From assembly GCA_030544225.1 (NCBI GenBank), contig CM060488.1, positions 2,914,001-2,978,000 of the forward strand: a stretch of 64,000 bases of DNA, read 5' to 3'. Made by a program: the position numbers and the translations under genes. Shown here one piece after another: positions 44,447-56,145 of this stretch (its first letter is position 1; the number at the start of each line of letters is the position of its first letter). Below the pieces are notes generated by a model that saw only the letters and a program-made list of their open reading frames with translations, was not told the DNA's origin and ran no database searches. The DNA is from Skeletonema marinoi. Its lineage: Eukaryota; Bacillariophyta; Thalassiosirophyceae; Thalassiosirales; Thalassiosiraceae.

Positions 44447-45646
44447 ATGGCGGTGGCCACTACTCGCAGGCGCATGATGATGGGTGGTTCTTCAGCTTCA
44501 GGCGGGAAGGGATGGATTTGGTTAGCCTACCTCTTTTCCTCTGCGATCTTGGCATTCAATATGTACCTCATGGCAACATGGGATATTACTAATGCAGCAC
44601 AACTGACCCACGCCTCTCCATCCAACATTAATAAGAATGATCAAAATGCAGAACACCAACCTATCTCCTCTGCTTTCACGACGAGCGAACATTACCCTTT
44701 CAAAGTAGCAATTTGTGTAATAATGAAAGATGCAGAAAACTACTTTGAGGAATGGCTAGACTATCATTTCGCACTGGGCTTTGATGCAATCTATATCTAT
44801 GACAATTCGCCATCTTTCGAGCTCAAAAATTGGTATGACAATACTAGGAGTCATGCAACGTTTAGAAAGGTAGACGTCATTCACTGGATGGACGACACTA
44901 TCGAAAACCAGAATAATGCTTATTATGATTGTGTCGAACGATTCGGGCGTTCAAAGACTGGACCAATGAATGACTACTTCGCATTTATTGATGTTGATGA
45001 GTTCCTTGTCATTCGCTCTCCGAAATATCACAATATTCAGGGTATCTTGGCAGATTATCTTGTTCCATACGGAGGAGCCTTGACCGTCAACTGGATGATG
45101 GTTGGATCGTCCAATAACACAGTTTCTTCGCCGCTACCAATTACCAAACGAAACCAGTATCGGGCAAAAGAAACTCACACTGTCATCAAGTCTTTCGCAA
45201 AGACCTCTGATTACATTGATCATAAAAACCCTCATGGGGTGAACGTACGCAGCCCAGCAGCTGTCCACACAACGAAATATCCAGGAGCAATTTACAAACC
45301 AGCAAGTTCTCTCGCGGCTACTGATCATGATCGTCCGTCGGATATTCTTCTATTGTACCACTATCGCTATGGGAGCAAAAAAGAATATATATTCAAGAGA
45401 TGCGTCAGAGGGGATGCGATAGGAGGCAACATGTGGTGTGATGACGGCAATGAAATACGAGCTGAAGGAACCCCAGAACACATACAAATTACTCCTGGTG
45501 AAGTCTTTGATGATACGGCGTGGCAATTCTTAAGAAACCGAGTTCCCAAGTATAGGGCTTTTGATGAGTTTGAAGATTTTCATCATCCAGTGGAAAGCCC
45601 ACCCCGCTACTCCTTCTTGCGCAAAATCCTGGGTGGTCAAGACTAA
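44447..45646 (+). CDS. GT92-like (DUF23) glycosyltransferase, type II membrane protein, 399 aa
   Basis: Single exon, start at the first ATG. A short basic cytosolic N-terminus is followed by a signal anchor (WIWLAYLFSSAILAFNMYLM, about 25-45), typical of a Golgi enzyme. The catalytic domain starts KVAICVIMKDAENYFEEWLD, then YHFALGFDAIYIYDNS, a nucleotide-sugar/metal motif YFAFIDVDEFLVI (DxD), and later HTTKYPGAIYKP and LLLYHYRYGSKKEYIFKRCV. This order (KDE-E-W--H---G---iYdN-S, DxDEF, HYxxKS-eEf) is that of GT92/GT2_4 galactosyltransferase-like families acting on N-glycans or cell-wall glycans (family knowledge). The sugar and acceptor are not decided by sequence. Confidence 0.85.
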   Translation: MAVATTRRRMMMGGSSASGGKGWIWLAYLFSSAILAFNMYLMATWDITNAAQLTHASPSNINKNDQNAEHQPISSAFTTSEHYPFKVAICVIMKDAENYFEEWLDYHFALGFDAIYIYDNSPSFELKNWYDNTRSHATFRKVDVIHWMDDTIENQNNAYYDCVERFGRSKTGPMNDYFAFIDVDEFLVIRSPKYHNIQGILADYLVPYGGALTVNWMMVGSSNNTVSSPLPITKRNQYRAKETHTVIKSFAKTSDYIDHKNPHGVNVRSPAAVHTTKYPGAIYKPASSLAATDHDRPSDILLLYHYRYGSKKEYIFKRCVRGDAIGGNMWCDDGNEIRAEGTPEHIQITPGEVFDDTAWQFLRNRVPKYRAFDEFEDFHHPVESPPRYSFLRKILGGQD

Positions 45647-45857
45647 GAATTGTGGGCCCTCGAATAGATAATTATGTTAATTCCAATCATTGTACTTTAT
45701 ATCAAGGTATATCATGTGCGTGCTTGACTCACCAGCAACTACAGACTGAAAGAGAGAGAGAGAGAGAGTTGAGAATTAACTTGTTCCAACAGATCTTCTG
45801 CTCAGTTATTTACTCAAATTTGGAACACTCTCCTCCACCTGGTGAGAGTGCTGATAG
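45647..45857. other. spacer with (GA)n microsatellite
   Basis: Holds an AGAGAGAGAGAGAGAG tract near 45750-45770. No gene is seen. Confidence 0.4.
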
Positions 45858-46135
45858 AACGAAGCAGAAGCAGCCGCAGTCGATGATACTGCAGAGGAAG
45901 GAGATGTGGTAAAGAAGGAGAAGGCTAGTCTCATTCTTGGACTTGGATCAAAGTTGTTGCAGCATTTCTTGCTGGATTGGTGGTTGGAGAATTGAAGATT
46001 GGCAGGAGAAGGAATAGAGATGGATATGACTATTGGATGGTATACTTCTTGTAACAGATAACTGTGCAACATTACGTTTTAGCTAATCGTACTATCACGA
46101 CGCTTACGACACAACAATAATTGAGCTAGCTACAT
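45858..46135 (+). pseudogene. copy of the 3' end of the hydrolase gene
   Basis: Closely matches the last exon end and 3' flank of the hydrolase at 43930-44190: TCATTCTTGGACTTGGATCA, GCATTTCTTGCTGGATTGGT, AGAATTGAAGATTGGCAGGA and ATAACTGTGCA recur in order. The copy has substitutions and indels, lacks the catalytic body and the rest of the gene, and lies about 1.9 kb downstream, past the glycosyltransferase. It could still encode a helix like the membrane anchor of the parent but has no start of its own. Confidence 0.8.
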
Positions 46136-46154
46136 TGAGACATAACCACACGTC

Positions 46155-47583
46155 TCATGCAAACAACTCGGATCCTTGAAGCGCCTTCATCAGATCTTCT
46201 GCATCGACCGGACATATCATCTCTGACGATTCAGCTGGAGTAATTGGACAAGGCAGTGCAGGACAACAATCACCCCCTGAAGGTGATGGGGTGTTCCTTT
46301 CATTCCACATCTGATCGCGCATAGCACGAATCCTCATCTTTAACTTGTCCTTTTCTGACTCAACATTGTGCATTGTGGTTGTGGGACGCCCTTCCACGTA
46401 AGCTGAATGGCGTCTTCGCTTCCTGTGCCTATCATCCTTTTTCGTTGCCTTCCTCTTCATGTAATCATGCCTTGAAACTGGGTAGAAGGTGAAGCCAGAC
46501 AGAGGATCCTGCTCTTTTTCCTGCTCTTCCCTTTGTTGCTCCTTCCTGAAGGCGATGGGCTCTTCTTGGAGCAACTGATCAAAATCCACACCGAATGTGG
46601 TAGGACTTGGCAACTTGGCCTCACACGGAGGAAGGGTAGGAGGAGGACAGTTGACCATCGGGTAGAGAAATGTACCCGTCGGTTGTGGAAAATATGCCAT
46701 CTTCTGCGAGGGGTCAAACGATGCAGCCATGCTCATACCAGGAAAGAAAGTGGTGTTGCTGATGCTAGCCATACTTTGAGCCTTGAACGCAGCCATATCG
46801 CGTTTGTACACTTCTAGCAGCCGCGATGCAACCTTGGCAACGTAATTTTTTGTCTCTGCATCTAGCTCATCCAATTTGTGCCACCTCTTTGAAATCACAC
46901 TGGATAGTTCAAGAAACCCGATCTTGCCATGAGTCTTACGATGCTTTCGTTTGGGCTGGTTGTTTTTCGATCGCTTTCCAGAAGCGCTCTTGTACCATTC
47001 ATCATTTAAGTGGATGAGTTGGTATCGAGAGGGCATTTCTTCGTCGATGTCTTTGCCGATACGACGAGTGTCGGCTTGAACTTGATTCGCTGCATCCGCA
47101 TCTGCATCGTAGCTTGTCGGAGTCTGCAAGATGTATTCTCTTTCTAGTTGGAAGAAGAGATCTGGTGAATCAAAGATATTGCAGGGGACAGGTGAGCATT
47201 CAGCAAGTTAAAATGATTGAACACATCGAACATAGCAACATATACTCACGATAGGCGGTCAAAGGGCGGACAGGCTTGCTCAGCTGCTGAGATGGAGGTA
47301 AGGAAGACGCACTGTCATCTGAACCATTCCCTAGAAGTCTCTGCACAGTCGGTGGTGACATGGGCTTTTGCATTGGCATTTGGATGCACATAGGATTGAT
47401 GTTTTCGGCCTGCATGGTTGCTTGAAAATCTCTGAGTGCTTTGAACGGTCTTAAAATTATGACGGAATCTGAGGGGCATCGGTTTTGTTGCGAACCGTGA
47501 CTCTCATCCAGCTTCCTCCTCGGTAAAGATGTGCGAAAGTTGGTCGAGCTTGGTTCGCCAAGTGACACGAAGGGTTCTGCCAA
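46155..47583 (-). CDS. HMG-box protein with an inserted loop, at least two exons
   Basis: Exon (to 47250 from at least 47583) ends KPVRPLTAY plus one base before GTGAGT; the next exon (47161-46155) completes a His codon and continues LFFQLEREYILQTP. Intron 88 nt, phase 1. The HMG box is split by about 60 extra residues (Asp/Ala-rich, then a basic GKRSKNNQPKRKHRKTHG). It resumes with IGFLELSSVISKRWHKLDEL and NYVAKVASRLLEVYKRDMAA. The C-terminus has ATKKDDRHRKRRRHSAY, a probable nuclear localisation signal. HMG boxes bend DNA in chromatin or transcription complexes. The true 5' end is unsettled: no ATG opens the first exon at 47583, an AG precedes it (AATTTTGGCAG), and the first in-frame ATG is at about 47418. 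A 5' exon in 47655-47855 is possible, but the phases I tried did not match. Confidence 0.75.
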
Positions 47584-49085
47584 AATTGGTCACTGGTATC
47601 TAAACAGTACTAATTCCTATGTATGTATCATTTTAACTCGGTTCACCTTTCTCATCAATCTGTTACTGGGGCCTTTTGAGCTCTTTTGAAATCGTTTGAA
47701 TCTCCAAGATACGGCCCTGAACGATTCACATACGGCCCTCTAGTCTTCAAAAAGTCATCTGCGACAGAGTGATTCACATGGAGTAATCGTTTGAGAAGGT
47801 GCAGCGGGTCTGAAGTCGGTTCGGTTCGCAGTCGAATCTGGTTTGCACTTGTCATCGTGTTGATTCACATAAGTACATGAGTAGGTATAGCCCTCTAGTC
47901 TTCAAGAAGTCACCTACGACGCAATGATTCACATGGGGTAATTGTTTGTGGCAATGTGCAGCGGGTCTAAATTGCAAATCACTGGTTCGTAATGCGAATC
48001 TGGTTCGCATTTGTCATCAATTGTTGAGCTAATCCCTATACAAGTTATACCTCATCATTCATTACCATACGGAGGTGTAGTCTTTTGAGAATGTAGAAGA
48101 CCAGCCCGGCGGTCATTGCATGAGTTGCTGGCCAGAGTGCAGAGAGTGCAAGTTGCGTTAAAGCAGATTCAGGAGTACTAGAACTATGTAGAACTAGAGG
48201 AAAATATTTGGCAGCGTCTTGCTCTTATGTGGACAACTGAAACTAGAGATTGAACGAGAGCTAAGCCGGTTGTATTAAAGTACGTATATAATATATATAA
48301 ATAGAAAGCTGCCGTTGATGCTGATGCTGCTGCTGCTGCTGGAGCTCGCATACATATGTGAGTAGCAAATCTAATCTCTATATTCAGAGTCAGAGCTTGT
48401 TACGGCAACACTCTCTCAAACTCTTTCAAAATATATTATGCTTATTGGTGACCAGTCCAGCGTACATCACAGCTGACAACAGTGCAGTAGAGCCGTTACT
48501 TGACAGAACAAGCACAGGGCTACTAAGTACTTTTGACTCCGTAAGTATGGTAGCTCGATTACCCAACTCAAGGAACCGCGGACTAGCTTCTCTTGTCGCG
48601 ACAGCGCGATAATCAAAGGGGGAATGAGCGACGCGGGGAAGTGACAGAAGAGAGAGTAGTATACATAGCCTACATAAGTGTGGATACTCTATTGAGAGGT
48701 ACAAACTCCTCTACTACGGTAAATACGTCATCATTGCATCATTGTCTGTCTGCCTTTTTGAAAGCTTTTAAAATTTAAATTTATGCCATTGATTTTACAC
48801 CATTTGTGTCAAAATAAGACTCTTTCTTACCCTTCCAGAAGCTAAGAAATGCTTACGCACGTAGTTGCACTTTTTGCCGTTGCCGATCCGTTGGAGAGAA
48901 GATATTTTGGCGCGGAGAAAGTGTCAGCCTACGTGCGTGTTCCCAGCCAAAGGCAAGCCAATCTGCGATTTCTCCGCCGAAAACTTGAGAGGCACGTCGA
49001 CCGTCAAATTGTTGGCATTGAGAAGAGAGGGGAGCAGCGAGTTCACGTTGCTATCCTCATTAATCTACGATAAATAAATATTACC
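47584..49085. other. intergenic region with a two-copy tandem repeat
   Basis: Copies at about 47731-47862 and 47887-48025 share CCCTCTAGTCTTCAA.AAGTC, GATTCACATGG.GTAAT, GTGCAGCGGGTCT and GCGAATCTGGTT-like phrases, about 155-161 bp apart. The first copy contains an ATG-started minus-strand frame (47855-47655) that could be a 5' exon of the HMG gene. A GCTGCTGCTGCTGCT run is at about 48326. The last 300 bp are the probable promoter of the ACCase gene. No other gene is seen. Confidence 0.55.
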
Positions 49086-52000
49086 ATGGGTCAAGTGACT
49101 CGCGGTTATGCCGCCGCTGCGACGGCGTTGCTCTTGTTATCAGGGGCGAGCTCTTTTGGTAAGTGCATCTGCGGCTTCGGGTCGGCATGTTGGTAGATTG
49201 GCATGTCATTGAAGAGAGAAGAGCAGTGTCAAGCAAAAAATGAGTGAAAATTGAAATGAGAGATGAATACTCTTCTATAATTGCGACGATATTATTATTT
49301 TACTGGAGCACTTTGTGTGTCTTTAGTGAGCGAGTTGGTCGTAAGAGTGCATCACATGCACAAGATATGTGCTGACACGCTTCATATTGGAAAGAAAAAG
49401 ATATCGAGTGTCAAATCTCCTCTCTGCTGCTGCAATGAAAAATATTTGCTTATCGTTTGATACTACTACAATGCTTCCTCTCTTACAATGACATGGACGA
49501 TGGGAATTCACTTATTTTCTCATAAATCGCATCAAAAAATTACTCACCGTATCTCTGCTTTATGTCCACCTCTCAATCAATTAAAATGCAGCTCCCCAAA
49601 AATCATTATATGCTCCCGTCAAAACTGCCACCGACAACAATAGTGGCTTTGGAGCTCTTAAATCTGGTTTCTTCCAAAAGAATCAGGTTGCCAAATCCGT
49701 CACAAGTACCAGTCTATCGGCTGCTACCCTTGAGGAAGTTGCTTCTTCCTCGGGATCTGTCCAAACTGTTGAGGATTATGTGAAGGCCAAAGGTGGAGAC
49801 CGTGTCATTCGCAAGGTTTTGATTGCTAATAATGGTATGGCTGCCACGAAGTCTATCATGTCCATGAGGCAATGGGCTTACATGACGTAAGTTTATTGCA
49901 AAGTTTGTGAAAAGATTTTTCTTGACACTTTTTTCTTCTGTAGATGTGTTGCATTGTCTTCTGTCCATATATCACATCTAACGAAATATCTGTTCCATTC
50001 TTTCTTGCTTCAATATTGCAGATTCGGAGATGAAAATGCCATCCAATTTGTTGCCATGGCCACTCCCGAAGATCTCAAAGCCAACGCTGAATTCATCCGT
50101 CTTGCCGACTCCTTCGTTGAGGTTCCTGGTGGAAAGAATCTTAATAACTACGCCAATGTTGAAGTTATCACCAAGATTGCCAAGGAGCAAGGTGTTGATG
50201 CCGTTTGGCCAGGATGGGGACATGCTTCCGAAAATCCCAAGTTGCCCAACACTCTTAACGCCCTTGGTATCAAGTTCATTGGACCTACCGGCCCAGTGAT
50301 GAGTGTGCTCGGTGATAAGATTGCTGCTAACATTTTGGCACAGACTGCCAAGGTGCCTAGTATTCCTTGGAGTGGATCTTTCGGTGGACCCGATGATGGA
50401 CCTTTGCAGGCCAATTTGAATGCGGAGGGAACCATTCCCGATGAAATCTTTGAGAAGGGAACAACTCGTACTGTTGAGGAGGCTGTCGAGGCTGCCAGAA
50501 GAATTGGATATGAAAATGGTATCATGATTAAGGCTTCTGAGGGAGGTGGAGGAAAGGGTATCCGTTTTGTGGATAATGAGGACGATTTGCGAAATGCCTA
50601 TGTCCAGGTTACCAATGAGGTTGTTGGATCACCCATCTTTATCATGCAATTGTGTAAGAATGCACGTCACATTGAAGTACAGATTGTTGGAGATCAGCAC
50701 GGAAATGCCGTCGCTCTCAACGGACGTGATTGTTCCACCCAACGTCGTTTCCAGAAAATCTTTGAGGAGGGACCTCCTTCCATTGTGCCCAAAGAAACTT
50801 TCCATGAGATGGAACTTGCCGCTCAGCGTCTTACCCAAAACATTGGATACCAGGGTGCAGGAACTGTGGAGTATTTGTACAATGCCGATACAAACGAGTA
50901 CTATTTCTTGGAGTTGAACCCCCGTCTCCAGGTTGAGCACCCTGTCACTGAGGGAATCACCGGAACCAACCTTCCTTCTACGCAGCTTCAAGTTGCAATG
51001 GGTATCCCCTTGTACAACATCCCTGCTGTTCGTATGATGTACGGAAAGGATCCAGAGGCAACTGATCCTATTGACTTCCTTGAGGAACGTTACCTTGACA
51101 TCAACACACATGTCATCGCTGCTCGTATCACCGCCGAGAACCCTGATGAGGGATTCAAACCTACATCTGGATCAATCGAACGCATCAAGTTCCAATCTAA
51201 CCCGAATGTTTGGGGATATTTCTCCGTTGGTGCCAATGGTGGTATCCACGAATTCGCTGATTCTCAGTTCGGTCACTTGTTCGCCAAGGGACCCGATCGT
51301 GAATCTGCCCGTAAGTCTTTGGTCCTGGCACTCAAGGAGATGGAAGTCCGTGGTGACATCCGTAACTCTGTTGAATATTTGGTTAAGTTGTTGGAGCTCG
51401 ATGATTTCAAGGCGAACAACATTGATACTTCCTGGTTGGATGGTATTCTCAAAGAGAAATCTGTTACTGTTGATGTAGCCAACGATGATGTCGTTGTTGG
51501 TGCCGCTGTTTTCAAGGCATTCCAACATGTTAAGAGTGTTACTGACGAAGTGATGGAGTCTTTCAAAAAGGGACAAGTTTCGACAGGTGATATTCCAGGA
51601 ATCAACTCTTTCGATGTTGAGGTAGCTTACATGGATATGAAGTACCCCTTCCATGTCGAACGCACATCACCCGATGTTTACAAATTCTCCGTTGGAAGCA
51701 ATGAGATTGAGGTGGAAGTGACACAGACTGCTGAGGGCGCTTTGTTGGCCAAATATGGTGGCGAAACTCACCGTATTTTGGGTATGGACGAACCTCTTGG
51801 TTTGAGACTTTCACTGGACGGAAACACCATCCTCATGTGAGTTGTAATGGCTATTATCATCTTTGCACTTTACTAATATTTCATTTCTAACCTTTTCCTC
51901 CCCCATTTGATAACCTATTTCTTCTCAGGCCTACCATCTTCGATCCTTCCGAGCTCGTCTCTGACGTGACTGGTAAGGTTGTGCGTTACCTTCAGGACAA

Positions 52001-55000
52001 TGGTGCCAATGTTGAAAATGGCCAGCCTTACATTGAAGTTGAAGCGATGAAGATGATTATCCCCATCAAGGCTACTGAATCTGGAAAGATCACACACAAC
52101 CTCAGTCCCGGGTCTGTTATTTCTGCTGGTGACCTCCTCGCTTCTCTTGAGCTCAAGGATCCTTCCAAGGTTAAGAAGATCGGAACTTTCGATGGTGTTC
52201 TTGATATTTCTGAGACTGTTGTCGACGTGACTCCTTCAAGTGCCGTGTCCAACATTCTTGCTGGTTACAAGCTTGATTCTGAATCTGTTGCTGCAGCAGC
52301 CCTTGATAGTGTGTCCGATGCTGCCGAGGCCGGTGATCTTATCGTTGGTGCCATCAATGAGTTCTACCGAGTTGAATCTCAGTTTGATGGTCAGATTGCC
52401 GACGATGTCGTCCGTTCTATGACCAAGGCAAACGAGGAGACCCTTGATGTCGTGATTGCCGAGAACCAAGCTCACCAAAGCCTCAAAACGCGTTCTCAGC
52501 TCATCCTAGCCATGATTCGCCAGTTGGCTAACTTCCAGGATAGGTTTGGCTCAGGAATCCCTGATTCAGTGATTGAAGCTCTTGATACTTTGTCCGGTTT
52601 GAAAGGAAAGGAATATGGTGAAATCATTCTTGCTGCAGAAGAGACTGTTCGTGCGTCCAAGGTTCCATCCTTCGATGTGCGTCGTGCCGATCTTAGAAGC
52701 AAATTGACTGATTCTGAGACTGACTTGGTCGAACTCAGCAAGAGCAGTACTCTTTCTGCTGGTGTTGACCTCCTCACCAATCTTTTTGACGATGAGGAAG
52801 AAGATGTCAAGGCTGCTGCCCTCGAAACTTACATGCGCCGTGTCTACCGCACTTACGAGGTGCCTGAATTGAAGGTAGAAACTATTGATGGACGTCTCTC
52901 ATGCAGCTTTGCATTTGAATTCTCCGATGTTCCCAGTGCTGAACGCGTCACTCGTAATGGCTTCTTCTCCACTATCGAGTCATCCAGTGATTTTGCCAAA
53001 GAACTCCCAGCTGTTATCAGTGCCTTCGGATCTAAACTATCCGGTGAAAGCACTGCCCAAACCAACGTTATGACTGTCAGAATTGCATCGGGTGAAACTA
53101 CTGCCGAGGAGCTAGAAAGTGCCATGATTGCCAACAAAGACAAGTTGAACATGCTAGGAATCCGTACAGTTACTGTTCTTCAAACCCGTGGAAAAAGTGA
53201 TCCTTACTACTTCTCATTCCCTTCATGCGATGGCTTCAAGGAAGATCCTCTTCGCCGTGGAATGCGTCCTACCTTCCATCACTTGCTCGAACTTGGTCGT
53301 CTCACTGACAACTATGACTTGGAACGTATTAAGGCTGTTGGTCGCAACGTCCAGATCTATGTTGGATCCGAGAAAACTGCTAGGAGGAACGCTGCTCAAG
53401 TTGTCTTCGTCCGTGGAATTACTCACACACCTGGTCTCACAACTGTGGCTGGTGCTAGACGTACTTTGCTCCAAGGTCTTGATGAATTGGAGCGTGCCCA
53501 GTCAAACTCTAAGGTCGCGTCTCAATCATCTTCCCGTATCTTCCTCCATTCCCTTCCTGAGGTTTCAGGATCTTCTCCCGCAGAAATCGCGAAGGAGTTC
53601 GACAACGTTATTGATACTTTGAAGAGCCGTTTAGCAAAGCGTTTGTTGAAGCTCCGTGTGGATGAAATTGAAGCGAAGGTCCGTGTTCAGTCAACAGATG
53701 CTGATGGAAACCCCATGGTTGTTCCTGTCCGTCTTGTTGCCTCTTCTATGGGCGGAGAATGGCTCAAGACTTCTGCTTTCATTGAACGCCCTGATCCTGT
53801 CACTGGAGTCACTCGCGAGTTCTGCGTGATTGGCGATGGAGAAGATGCCGTGTGCATGCTTGATCCTTATGATGGTGCCAACGTCATCCAAACCAAGCGC
53901 TCCATTGCTCGTCGTGTTGGATCTACCTATGCCTACGACTTCCTTGGACTTCTCGAGGTTGGATTGATCGGAGAGTGGGAAGCTTACTTGGGAAGCGTCT
54001 CAGGACAATCTATTCCATCCAACTTATTCGAAGCTCAAGAATTGATTGAAGGAGAGGATGGAGAACTTGTCCGTGGCAAGCGTGAAATCGGAACTAACAA
54101 GGTTGGTATGGTTGCTTGGGTGGCCAAGATGAAGACTCCTGAATACCCAGAGGGCCGTGAGGTTGTCTTCATTTCGAACGATGTTACCGTCCAGAGTGGA
54201 TCTTTCGGAGTTGCTGAGGACGAGATCTTCTTCAAGGCATCGAAGTATGCTCGTGAGAACAAGCTCCCCCGTGTCTACATCGCATGTAACTCCGGAGCCA
54301 GAATTGGTCTCGTCGACGATCTCAAACCCAAGTTCGAAATCAAATTCATTGATGAAGCTAGTCCATCCAAGGGATTTGAATACCTCTACCTCACTGATGA
54401 AGTTTACAAGTCTCTTCCCGAAGGTTCTGTCAATGTGGAGAAGTGTCCTGAGGGATGGGCCATCAAGGATATTATTGGAACAACTGAGGGTATTGGTGTA
54501 GAGAATCTCCAAGGCAGTGGTAAGATTGCAGGAGAAACTTCCAAGGCTTACGATGAAATCTTCACTTTGAGTTACGTCACCGGACGTAGTGTTGGAATTG
54601 GTGCCTACCTTGTCCGTCTTGGTCAGCGTATTATTCAAATGAAGCAAGGACCTATGCTTCTCACTGGTTACGGTGCTTTGAACAAGCTTCTTGGTCGCGA
54701 GGTGTACAACTCTCAAGACCAACTTGGTGGACCTCAAGTTATGTACCCCAACGGATGTACTCATGAAGTTGTCGATGACGACCAACAAGGTGTTGCCTCC
54801 ATCATCCAGTGGCTCAGTTTTGTGCCCAAGACCACTGATGCTCTCCCCGCCGTTCGTGAGTCAGCTGACCCTGTCAACCGTGCTGTCGAATGGAAGCCAA
54901 CCCCCACTCCCTATGATCCTCGTCTAATGCAATCTGGAACTGATGATGCTCCTGGATTCTTCGATAAGGGAAGTTACAAGGAGTACCTCGCTGGATGGGG

Positions 55001-55991
55001 TAAGAGTGTCGTTATCGGACGTGGTCGTCTTGGTGGTATTCCCATGGGTGCTATCTCCGTTGAGACTCGTCTTGTTGAGAAGATTGTTCCCGCTGATCCT
55101 GCCGACCCCAACTCTCGTGAGGCTGTCTTGCCCCAGGCTGGACAAGTTCTTTTCCCCGACTCTTCATACAAGGTTGCTCAAGCTCTTAATGACTTCAACA
55201 ACGAGGGTCTTCCTGTCATGATCTTTGCCAACTGGCGTGGATTCAGTGGAGGAAGTCGTGATATGTCTGGTGAAATTCTCAAGTTCGGATCAATGATTGT
55301 TGATGCCCTCCGTGAGTACGAGCACCCCATCTACATTTACTTCCCTCCATTCGGAGAACTTCGTGGAGGATCTTGGGTGGTTGTTGACCCTACCATCAAT
55401 GAGGAGAAGATGACCATGTTCTCCGACCCTGAAGCTCGTGGAGGTATCCTTGAACCCGCTGGTATTGTTGAGATTAAGTTCCGCTTGGCTGACCAACTCA
55501 AGGCCATGCACCGTATCGATCCTCAACTACAGATGCTTGATGCCGAGCTTGAGGCATGCGATGATACCGATGACTCCGCTGCTATCAAGGACCAAATTGC
55601 TGCGAGAGAGGAGCTATTGAAGCCAGTGTACCTCCAAGCCGCAACAGAATTCGCAGATCTTCACGACAAGACAGGAAGAATGAAGGCGAAGGGAGTTATC
55701 AAGGATGCTGTGCCGTGGGCTGAATCCAGAACATACTTCTTCTACCTTGCCAAGCGCCGCATTGCCCAAGACAACTACGTATCACAGCTTCGTGCTGCTG
55801 ACTCATCGTTGGATAACAATGGTGCACTTGACATCCTCAAGGGAATGTGCTCTGCCGACTGGGAGGATAATGCTGCCGTTCTTGACTACTACACTGCCAA
55901 TGATGCTGATATCACGGCCAAGATTAGTGAAATGAAGACTGCTGCCATCAAGGCAAAGATTGCTGAACTCGAAAAGGAATTAGCAGAGTAA
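49086..55991 (+). CDS. ACC1: plastid-type multidomain acetyl-CoA carboxylase, four exons (2,081 aa)
   Basis: Exons 49086-49158, 49592-49886, 50022-51836 and 51929-55991; introns 433, 135 and 92 nt, with phases 1, 2 and 2, all consistent. Makes malonyl-CoA from acetyl-CoA, bicarbonate and ATP, the first step of fatty-acid synthesis. A signal peptide (ATALLLLSGASS) runs into ASSFAP, created by the first splice: a textbook diatom plastid motif. Biotin carboxylase domain about 95-620 (KVLIANNGMAATKSIMSMR, IKASEGGGGKGIRFV, ELNPRLQVEHPVTE); biotinyl domain with EAMKM, Lys at about 769; a central domain; carboxyltransferase halves about 1340-2000 (YIACNSGARIGLVDD, NWRGFSGGSRDM). Length is a little below the cytosolic type. 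Codon use is biased to C/T-ending and GGA codons, as for a highly expressed gene. Confidence 0.96.
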
Positions 55992-56145
55992 ATTTGGTTT
56001 ATACTTATCGAGTTGTTGTTAAGTGTTGGGTTGCACTCTAGGCTACATAAATAACATCTATGTAAATAAAATCACATTGCAATCTATTTCATTATGAACA
56101 CTTGCTCTTCTTCTCTATTGTTCTAATTCTCTACTCATGTTTCAT
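55992..56145. other. short convergent spacer
   Basis: 3' ends of ACCase (+) and the ALG5-like gene (-). AT-rich with AATAAA-like words near 56049 and 56066. No gene. Confidence 0.5.

Noticed and set aside
48849-49077. Arg-rich frame upstream of ACCase (LERRYFGAEKVSAYVRV)
   Set aside because: Two overlapping frames, no conserved motif, and it lies in the likely promoter or leader of ACCase.
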